Assembly: GCA_023433855.1 (NCBI GenBank)
Contig: JAEYTV010000008.1
Location: 1-5,699 of the forward strand
Reading direction: 5' to 3'
DNA from: Pseudomonadota bacterium
GTDB lineage: Bacteria > Pseudomonadota > Alphaproteobacteria > Rhizobiales > Rhizobiaceae
DNA: 5,699 nt
Part shown: positions 1 to 4,724 of the stretch, in pieces
Position numbering within the stretch: the first letter of the stretch is position 1
How the letters are laid out: each line of letters opens with the position of its first letter
Notes under the pieces: model-generated
Databases searched by the model: none
Told to the model about the DNA's origin: nothing
What the model saw: the letters and a program-made list of their open reading frames with translations, nothing else
Program-made: the position numbers and the translations under genes

Positions 1-69
1 GGTTATCCTGGCCCGCCCGAACGAACCTTTGATTAACCTATCGCGAGGCGAGGGGCAAGGTGGCGCCGG

Positions 70-705
70 TCACGCGGCGATACGCCGGTAACCGGCAGTC
101 ACAGCACGCCGTGAAATGAATCGCATCTGCGACTTGCGTGAAGCTTGATTGATGGAGGCCCGGCGGCGTTTCCGTCCGAGCACTCTGCGGGGGAAGAGTA
201 CATGAATTGCCGCACCGAGCACCGCACAGACCAGGAAGGTTGCCTGGATCTCCAGGATCTGCGTCAGGACTGCTACGCCCGGCTGGATGAACTGGGCCAG
301 CACGGCGGCCAGTGCGACGGCATATCGTGGTGTAAAGACCGATTTGCCGAAGAGACAGCCAAAAATCCGAACCGGCCGGCATTCGGGCAGATTGTCGTTA
401 TCGGCAAGCGGACCGGAGATGCGCGGATCCTGATATGACCATAGGACATAGATCACGAGATAACCGAGCCCGGCGACCGAAAAAGTGTCGAGCAGGCGCG
501 GCAGATACAGAGCCGCGAGGACAAGGGGAACGCCGGCAACGAGAAGAGCGACCGACAAACCCAGGGAGAGGGCGGGCAGAGTGGCAAGGGCAGTCCGCCG
601 TCCCCGCTGCAGGGAAAAACTGGCGGTCAGGCAGGCAAGCGGACTCGGTAGCGCGACGAAGAAGATCGCGATCAGAATAAATGCAAGCCAGATGTCTGCC
701 GTCAT
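70..705 (-). CDS. LysE/RhtB-like multi-pass membrane protein, divergent
   Basis: This is a 211-residue hydrophobic protein resembling the LysE/RhtB amino-acid exporter family in length and layout. Hydrophobic segments lie near residues 5-28, 41-68, 74-90, 122-142 and 155-171, with a basic C-terminal tail (about 173-208). Family-like stretches are RGRRTALATL near 34-43, the GYLVIYVLW block near 81-89, and the AQFIQPG segment near 137-143, which matches the usual PQF-xD-P region. Several usual glycines are absent: the N-terminal PGP motif is PSP here (20-22), and the C-terminal glycine-rich helix is replaced by polar and basic residues, although the TAGYRR end is still in frame. The start is fixed by GGAGG (719-715 on the minus strand), nine bases before the ATG. 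It follows pfp by 48 bases on the same strand, so co-transcription is likely. Substrate and transport activity are unknown; it may be a degenerate paralogue. No frameshift or internal stop is seen. Confidence 0.72.
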   Translation of the reverse strand: MTADIWLAFILIAIFFVALPSPLACLTASFSLQRGRRTALATLPALSLGLSVALLVAGVPLVLAALYLPRLLDTFSVAGLGYLVIYVLWSYQDPRISGPLADNDNLPECRPVRIFGCLFGKSVFTPRYAVALAAVLAQFIQPGVAVLTQILEIQATFLVCAVLGAAIHVLFPRRVLGRKRRRASINQASRKSQMRFISRRAVTAGYRRIAA

Positions 706-714
706 TTCTCATTT

Positions 715-719
715 CCTCC
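715..719 (-). promoter_or_regulatory. Shine-Dalgarno for the LysE-like gene
   Basis: GGAGG on the minus strand lies nine bases before the ATG at 705-703. It decides between this start and an out-of-frame ATG at 712-710. It abuts the hairpin at 720-741, with no base in between. Confidence 0.7.
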
Positions 720-741
720 CGAACATCGGGTACGATGTTCG
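720..741 (-). repeat. Perfect 9-bp inverted repeat in the pfp to LysE-like gap
   Basis: On the minus strand the arms CGAACATCG and CGATGTTCG are exactly complementary around a TACC loop. It begins 13 bases after the pfp stop and ends directly at the Shine-Dalgarno sequence of the next gene. No T-run follows, so it is not a typical intrinsic terminator. It could be an intercistronic RNA hairpin affecting translation or stability, or a protein-binding dyad of 22 bp. The structure is seen directly; its role is not known. Confidence 0.75.
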
Positions 742-754
742 CAGCTCTCGCATC

Positions 755-1966
755 CTATGCGGCCGCGAACGGCTGGCCTATATGGTCCATGACCTCGCCG
801 AACCACTTTGCCGTCAGATCGAAATGTTTTCCACCCTTGATTCGAGGGAACTCGATGGTCCGCAGCTTCCCGCCCTGGTCCTCGTCGTGACCCGTGACGC
901 CTGAGACCTTGTTCAACGCACTTTCGACTGCAAGATCAACCATGCTCTGGATGAGGCGCAGGTCATCGATGTTTGCCGGCGCCGAGCGGGCGAAGTAACC
1001 GGACTTCTGAACCATCGATCGTTCCGCGCCCAAGAGAGAGGCGAACTGCTTCTGGAACCAGTTGCCGACATTGATGGTGTCTATCTTGACGTGCCCGAAA
1101 GCATCGCGCTTGATTGCGTCTCCTGCAGCCTCCCGCTCCGCCACGATCGCGTCGAGGCAAGCACCTTCCGAGACGAACAGCGTAACGAAGCCGCGTCGGT
1201 CCATGATGTCCTTCAGGCGCGCGGCTTCCCTGTCGAGATCGAAGGCCATTTCGGGCAGGTAGACGCCGTCGATGTTCTTCATGGCCGTGTTCATCATCAA
1301 GCCTTCGACATACTCGTTGCCTTTGGTCTTCTGAATGTAGGCACGCGCCGTCGCCGCGGTAAGCCAGCCGCAGTGACGTCCCATGACTTCATGAATCACA
1401 AGTGTGCGAGGCGCGGCGCTCTGCTCGTTCGAAATATGGTCGAAGAAATGCGCTCCAACCTCGGCTGCAGTCCAAGCCCCCAATGATTGACGGATCGGCA
1501 CGACGTCATTGTCAACGGTCTTGGGCAGGCCGACGACAGTCAAATCGTAGCCGTTGGCCCCCAGATAGGCGGCCAGGTCTGCGGCTGTCGTGTTCGTGTC
1601 GTCACCGCCGATCGTGTGGAGAATGGTGACCCCATCGGAGGCAAGGCGCTCGGCTGCAATTCGCAGCGGGTTCTCGCCTTCCTTCACAAGGCCTCGCTTT
1701 GCACAATCAGCAGCATTGGTAAGCTTGACGCGGCTATTTCCGATCGGCGAGCCGCCGTAACGGTGAAGGAGATAGGCCTTCTCTCGTATGTCCGGGGTGA
1801 TCGGGATCCGGTCGCCAAGCAGCACACCTTGATAGCCCGAACGATAAGCGACAAGCTCGATCTCCGGCGCAATGTCGCTATAGCGTTCGATCAAACCGCC
1901 GACGGCGGAGGAAAGGCAGGGCGCAAGTCCGCCGGCGGTCAACATCGCAACTTTCTGTCTGGCCAT
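755..1966 (-). CDS. pfp: Pyrophosphate-dependent 6-phosphofructokinase
   Basis: The product is 403 residues, the usual size of short bacterial PPi-dependent phosphofructokinases. It interconverts fructose 6-phosphate plus PPi and fructose 1,6-bisphosphate plus Pi in the cytoplasm. Phosphoryl-donor motif GGDDT is at 120-124. The second Asp (D123) stands where ATP-dependent enzymes carry Gly and is the classical mark of PPi use. PKTVDND at 148-154 has Lys149 where ATP enzymes have Gly, and Asp152 is the expected catalytic base. Sugar-phosphate contacts are MGRHCGW (195-201), SEG (266-268) and the GYFARS segment (323-328). I chose the ATG at 1966 because AGGAGG lies four bases upstream and the protein then begins directly with the nucleotide-fold strand (MARQKVAMLTAGG). 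An in-frame ATG at 2095 would add 43 unrelated residues. It is transcribed divergently from the TerB/J gene, with the LysE-like gene downstream. In such bacteria glucose is often degraded by the Entner-Doudoroff route, so a reversible or gluconeogenic role is an inference. Confidence 0.96.
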   Translation of the reverse strand: MARQKVAMLTAGGLAPCLSSAVGGLIERYSDIAPEIELVAYRSGYQGVLLGDRIPITPDIREKAYLLHRYGGSPIGNSRVKLTNAADCAKRGLVKEGENPLRIAAERLASDGVTILHTIGGDDTNTTAADLAAYLGANGYDLTVVGLPKTVDNDVVPIRQSLGAWTAAEVGAHFFDHISNEQSAAPRTLVIHEVMGRHCGWLTAATARAYIQKTKGNEYVEGLMMNTAMKNIDGVYLPEMAFDLDREAARLKDIMDRRGFVTLFVSEGACLDAIVAEREAAGDAIKRDAFGHVKIDTINVGNWFQKQFASLLGAERSMVQKSGYFARSAPANIDDLRLIQSMVDLAVESALNKVSGVTGHDEDQGGKLRTIEFPRIKGGKHFDLTAKWFGEVMDHIGQPFAAA

Positions 1967-2237
1967 CGTGCCTCCTTCGCGGACCATCCCGCACTTGTCT
2001 GAACCGCTGAATGGATGCGACACCGCTTGTCCCATGTAAAGTAAATTCCTCAAGAAAAACGGACGCTTCGCACTGACCGAGAGGTCGATCGCCATTCGTC
2101 GCTGGATATAATCGTTTCAAGTCGCCGCTACCGCCACGGTGGGATCGGAATGTGCCGGCGGAACACTCGTAGGGCAGCGGAGCTTGATGGGTTCAATCCA
2201 CGCGAGCGTCAGACGACTGATCGGCGCTGCCGGCCAG

Positions 2238-2265
2238 TTGATTGTTCGGAAAACATGAACATAGT
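2238..2265 (+). promoter_or_regulatory. Possible sigma-70-type promoter for the TerB/J and amidase genes
   Basis: TTGATT (2238-2243) and CATAGT (2260-2265) are 16 bases apart, and each matches four of six consensus positions. A transcript would start near 2272, giving a leader of about 55 bases that includes the hairpin at 2289-2307. This is by-eye pattern matching only. Confidence 0.3.
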
Positions 2266-2288
2266 TTAACGCTGAGCGGGCCGATGCC

Positions 2289-2307
2289 TGCCTTGCAATA
2301 CAAGGCA
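2289..2307 (+). repeat. 7-bp perfect inverted repeat before the TerB/J start
   Basis: TGCCTTG and CAAGGCA flank the loop CAATA and are exactly complementary. The hairpin ends 20 bases before the ATG at 2328. Its 3' arm contains AAGG, the only purine-rich Shine-Dalgarno-like stretch nearby, which would be hidden in the stem. It may be an RNA hairpin in the leader or an operator dyad. Confidence 0.55.
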
Positions 2308-2327
2308 TAATCTGGTCCATTGCACTC

Positions 2328-3071
2328 ATGATCCTCGATTTCGCTTGTCTGCAGATTTCCTCCCTTTGGGACCGGCTCCTTGGCGCTATTGGCGACACGG
2401 CTGGTGGTGTTCTATCTCGTCTCGTTGAGGCAGTCCGGACCGCTTTCGAGGGGGACCCCGAGACGCGGCGCCAGGTGTCCTTCTCTGTTGCGATCATCGC
2501 ACTTTCCGCCAAGATGGCGAAAGCCGACGGGATCGTGTCCGAGGCGGAGGTGAAGGCGTTCCAGCAGATTTTCGACTTCCCCGACGAGGAGGCACGCAAC
2601 GTCGCGCGCTTGTATAATCTGGCGCGGCAGGATGTCGCTGGCTATGAGGCTTATGCAGGAAAGCTGGCCGGGCTGTGCAGTCCTGGTACCCCGCATAACT
2701 GCCCGATGCTCGAAAACGTCATAGATGGTCTTTTCCACATCGCGAAGGCCGATGGCCTCGTGCACGAGAAGGAACTCGTCTTCCTAGGGGACATCGCGGA
2801 GATTTTCCGCATCGATGAGACACATTTCAGGCGCATCATGGCGCGGCATGTCCATTTGGATGGCGCCGACCCCTATCTGGTACTTGGCGTGTCGCCTGAG
2901 GACGATTTTTCGAAGATCCGCAAGCAGTATCGAAACCTCGTCTCCGAACATCACCCCGACAGGTTGATCGCTCGTGGCGTTCCGGCCTCGCTGCATGCTG
3001 CGGCGAACGAACGAATGGCAGCGCTCAACGCAGCCTATTCGGCCATTGAACGCGAGCGCCGTGCAGCATGA
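2328..3071 (+). CDS. TerB-domain plus C-terminal J-domain co-chaperone (DjlA-like)
   Basis: The 247-residue protein has a TerB-like helical domain (about 45-170) and a J domain (about 181-245). The TerB part shows two copies of an acidic motif, AKADGIVSEAE at 64-74 and AKADGLVHEKE at 139-149, as expected for the internal repeat of this fold. The J domain opens with DPYLVLGV (181-188) and has the diagnostic HPD at 209-211, which stimulates DnaK ATPase. E. coli DjlA has the same domain order but an N-terminal membrane anchor; none is clear here, so a cytoplasmic protein is likely. The ATG at 2328 is the first available start, yet no good Shine-Dalgarno precedes it, and the first 10 residues before SSLWDRL look unlike the rest, so the exact start is uncertain. 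Its stop codon overlaps the amidase start (ATGA), suggesting translational coupling. Client proteins are unknown. Confidence 0.93.
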   Translation: MILDFACLQISSLWDRLLGAIGDTAGGVLSRLVEAVRTAFEGDPETRRQVSFSVAIIALSAKMAKADGIVSEAEVKAFQQIFDFPDEEARNVARLYNLARQDVAGYEAYAGKLAGLCSPGTPHNCPMLENVIDGLFHIAKADGLVHEKELVFLGDIAEIFRIDETHFRRIMARHVHLDGADPYLVLGVSPEDDFSKIRKQYRNLVSEHHPDRLIARGVPASLHAAANERMAALNAAYSAIERERRAA

Positions 3072-3835
3072 CGCCTTTCGTCGCCGACTGTTCCGGCGCG
3101 ACGGTAAGGCCTTCCCCAAATCATGGCGAACGCGCCGGCGGGCGAAAGCCCGACATGATTATCGTACACTACACCGGCATGCCGACTGCGGATCAGGCGC
3201 TTTCATGGCTCTGCAGTGAGGAAAGTCAGGTATCCGCCCATTATTTCGTCTGCGAAGACGGACGCGTCCTGCAGCTTGTTCCCGAAGAGCGCAGAGCATG
3301 GCACGCCGGCAAAAGTGGCTGGGCAGGTGAAATAGATATCAACTCCTGTTCGATCGGCATCGAGGTAGCCAATCAGGGGCATCCCGGGGGGCTGCCTGCC
3401 TTTCCGCAGGCGCAGATCAGCGCACTGTCCGAATTGTGTCTTGATTGTGTCGGGAGGTGGAGCATTCCCGCCCACAGGGTGCTCGGCCATTCGGACGTGG
3501 CTCCGATCCGCAAGGTGGACCCAGGTGAAAATTTCCCCTGGGAAAGATTGCATCTTGACGGGGTAGGTCACTGGGTCGCCCCGACGCAAATCACCGGTGG
3601 CCGCTTCTTCCAGTACGGCGAGAGCGGACAGCCGATCGAAGCACTGCAGTCCATGCTGGCGCTGTATGGCTACAATATTGAAGTAACAGGCTTTTTCTGC
3701 GAACGAACCAAGGGCGTCGTGGAGGCATTTCAACGGCATTTCCGACCCGAGCTGATCGACGGCGTGGCTGATTTCTCGACCATAGACACGCTCCACCGGC
3801 TTCTGGCAGCGCTGCCGGGTTACAGCCGGATCTGA
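3068..3835 (+). CDS. N-acetylmuramoyl-L-alanine amidase, AmpD/AmiD type, with peptidoglycan-binding domain
   Basis: This 255-residue zinc amidase of the Amidase_2 family cleaves the bond between MurNAc (or anhydro-MurNAc) and L-Ala of the stem peptide. The catalytic domain spans about 10-160. Expected zinc ligands are His34 (in IIVHYTG), His141 (in LGHSDVAP) and Asp151 (in KVDPG); Glu99 in SIGIEVAN is the likely catalytic acid. A C-terminal PG_binding_1-type helical domain covers about 184-250, with LQSMLALYGY and VVEAFQRHFRP. The start overlaps the preceding stop (ATGA at 3068-3071). It has only a poor ribosome site of its own, so coupled translation is likely. No signal peptide or lipobox is seen, which fits a cytoplasmic recycling role like AmpD. 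E. coli AmpD lacks the C-terminal binding domain, while the outer-membrane lipoprotein AmiD has one. Location is therefore the open question, not the enzyme class. Confidence 0.96.
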   Translation: MTPFVADCSGATVRPSPNHGERAGGRKPDMIIVHYTGMPTADQALSWLCSEESQVSAHYFVCEDGRVLQLVPEERRAWHAGKSGWAGEIDINSCSIGIEVANQGHPGGLPAFPQAQISALSELCLDCVGRWSIPAHRVLGHSDVAPIRKVDPGENFPWERLHLDGVGHWVAPTQITGGRFFQYGESGQPIEALQSMLALYGYNIEVTGFFCERTKGVVEAFQRHFRPELIDGVADFSTIDTLHRLLAALPGYSRI

Positions 3836-3984
3836 CCACCGGCGCCCGGGGCGTCTAAAGGCCCGGATGCGCAAAAATTTTCCCCTGCCACATCATTTCC
3901 TCATTGGGACTTTCTAAAGAAGTGGTTAACGCAGCCACCAAACAGGACGGGGGTTGCAAGGAAAAACGATCAGGTCATGTGAAG

Positions 3985-4037
3985 CACCGTGCCGTCCGTG
4001 GGACTGCGCGGTGGAGGACGGTTTTAGCGAACGTCCT
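3985..4037 (+). promoter_or_regulatory. Two tandem hairpins in the leader of the transglycosylase gene
   Basis: The first hairpin (3985-4013) pairs CACCGTGC with GCGCGGTG, then after one C/T mismatch GTCC with GGAC, closing on a GTG loop: 12 pairs including one G-U. One base later, AGGACG (4015-4020) pairs with CGTCCT (4032-4037) around an 11-base loop. A competing fold pairs CCGTCC (3992-3997) with GGACGG (4016-4021), directly followed by TTTT (4022-4025), and so resembles a weak terminator. A smaller hairpin, GTGGTT with AGCCAC, lies at 3922-3938. The remaining gap (3836-3984) has no recognisable gene. The pairings are seen in the sequence. A regulatory or small-RNA role is inference, and I do not recognise a known RNA family. 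Confidence 0.4.
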
Positions 4038-4069
4038 TAAGCCTGCTAGTCCGGAGAAATTCGAACTCA

Positions 4070-4660
4070 ATGAAAAAACTGGTAATCACTGTCGCGGCGG
4101 GCGTTGCCTCGCTGGTCGCGGGAAGCGAAATCGTGCGTGCTGCCGATCCGGGGCAAACGGTTAAAGCGGTCGGAGCTGTGATCGCTCCGTGGGAAACACG
4201 TGAGACGGGCGCTGTTGCTAAGACAGACGAGGACAAGCGTCTGGGGAGGCGGCATCAGTATGTGAAGCTGATCGAGAAATACGCGAAGAAATACGACGTA
4301 CCGGTGGAACTCGCAAAGGCCGTGGTTCAAGTGGAGAGCAACTACCGCCCGACAGCGAAGGGCAAGGCCGGCGAGATCGGCCTGATGCAGATCAAGCCCG
4401 CGACCGCCCGCCTGATGGGATATGACGGGCCGGACCACGGGCTCTTTGACCCCGAAACCAACATCCGCTTCGGGATGAAGTATCTCGCCGGGGCGCATGA
4501 GCTTGGCGACGGAAAAACGTGCGCAACGATCTTGAGATACAATGCAGGCCACGGTGCCAAACGGATGAACCGAGTGTCGCAACGGTATTGCGCAAGGGTC
4601 GAAGCGATCCTCGAGTCGAAGACACAGGAAACCGCGTCGCTTTCTACAGTGGCGTCCTGA
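4070..4660 (+). CDS. Secreted lytic transglycosylase, SLT (lysozyme-like) domain
   Basis: The protein is 196 residues. It starts with a signal peptide: MKK, a hydrophobic stretch at 4-18, and a probable cleavage after VRA or VRAA near 24-25. A spacer to about 60 precedes a compact SLT domain (about 64-175). The catalytic acid is probably Glu89 in QVESNY. The family motif GEIGLMQIKPATA follows at 101-113, FDPETNIRFGMKYL at 126-139, and RYNAGHG at 156-162. Cys151 and Cys174 could form a periplasmic disulfide. It would cut glycan strands non-hydrolytically to give 1,6-anhydro-MurNAc ends, the type of product that AmpD-like amidases handle, which makes the upstream amidase a logical partner. The small size and domain are like VirB1-type enzymes, but no secretion-system genes are nearby, so a housekeeping role is more likely. 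GGAG at 4053-4056 is 13 bases from the ATG, a rather long spacing. Confidence 0.94.
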   Translation: MKKLVITVAAGVASLVAGSEIVRAADPGQTVKAVGAVIAPWETRETGAVAKTDEDKRLGRRHQYVKLIEKYAKKYDVPVELAKAVVQVESNYRPTAKGKAGEIGLMQIKPATARLMGYDGPDHGLFDPETNIRFGMKYLAGAHELGDGKTCATILRYNAGHGAKRMNRVSQRYCARVEAILESKTQETASLSTVAS

Positions 4661-4668
4661 TCCCGTTT

Positions 4669-4704
4669 GCGGCTACATTCTCTGAACAACGAGCATGTAG
4701 CCGC
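4669..4704 (+). terminator. Strong hairpin after the transglycosylase gene, without T-run
   Basis: GCGGCTACAT (4669-4678) and ATGTAGCCGC (4695-4704) are perfectly complementary over 10 bp. After one mismatch, CTC (4680-4682) pairs with GAG (4691-4693), leaving an 8-base loop. It begins eight bases after the stop codon at 4658-4660 and ends eight bases before the ribosome site of the next gene. No T-run follows on either strand, so it may be a U-less terminator, an mRNA 3'-end stabiliser or a protein-binding dyad rather than a classical terminator. Confidence 0.5.
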
Positions 4705-4712
4705 CAGGATCG

Positions 4713-4718
4713 AAAAGG
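4713..4718 (+). promoter_or_regulatory. Shine-Dalgarno for the FAD oxidoreductase gene
   Basis: AAAAGG lies six bases before the ATG at 4725, normal spacing, and supports that start. The resulting protein begins six residues before the first Rossmann strand, as expected for the family. Confidence 0.55.
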
Positions 4719-4724
4719 CGCGGA

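Larger units (their letters stand above)
1967..2327. other. Divergent intergenic region, no gene seen
   Basis: These 361 bases separate the divergent pfp and TerB/J genes. Open frames here are an unsupported N-terminal extension of pfp and antisense frames of the flanking genes; none has a recognisable protein or a good ribosome site. The region holds the pfp Shine-Dalgarno (near 1971-1976), a TATAAT on the plus strand at 2107-2112 without a good -35 partner, a plausible plus-strand promoter at 2238-2265 and a hairpin at 2289-2307. I could not identify a convincing pfp promoter. Confidence 0.6.

Noticed and set aside
33..38. TTAACC as a CtrA half-site
   Set aside because: A single 6-base match without a second half-site or an adjacent gene start is too weak.
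721..740. LexA (SOS) box, because GAAC and GTTC half-sites occur
   Set aside because: The alphaproteobacterial box is a direct repeat GTTC-N7-GTTC. Here the halves are inverted and 12 bases apart.
485..904. Plus-strand frames opposite the LysE-like and pfp genes
   Set aside because: They are Arg-rich antisense translations of GC-rich coding DNA with no domain and no ribosome site.
1967..2095. N-terminal extension of the phosphofructokinase to an ATG at 2095
   Set aside because: The added 43 residues do not resemble the family, while the ATG at 1966 has AGGAGG at normal distance and starts right at the conserved first strand.
2186..2206. tRNA T-arm look-alike (GGTTCAATCC) on the plus strand
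   Set aside because: The flanking bases do not form a 5-bp T-stem, and no anticodon or D arm can be built upstream.
3841..3885. Intrinsic terminator after the amidase gene
   Set aside because: Only short, competing GC stems (such as CCGGG with CCCGG at 3846-3866) are present, and the T-run near 3878-3881 is too far from them.
4050..4070. tRNA-like TTCGAA segment just before the transglycosylase start
   Set aside because: Only a 3-bp stem surrounds it, and no other tRNA arms are present on either strand.
3904..4164. Small plus-strand frame between amidase and transglycosylase genes
   Set aside because: It would start at TTG without a ribosome site, has no recognisable protein, and overlaps the well-supported signal peptide of the transglycosylase in another frame.
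4070..4660. VirB1-type component of a type IV secretion system
   Set aside because: The fold fits, but no other secretion genes are nearby and the neighbours are housekeeping genes.
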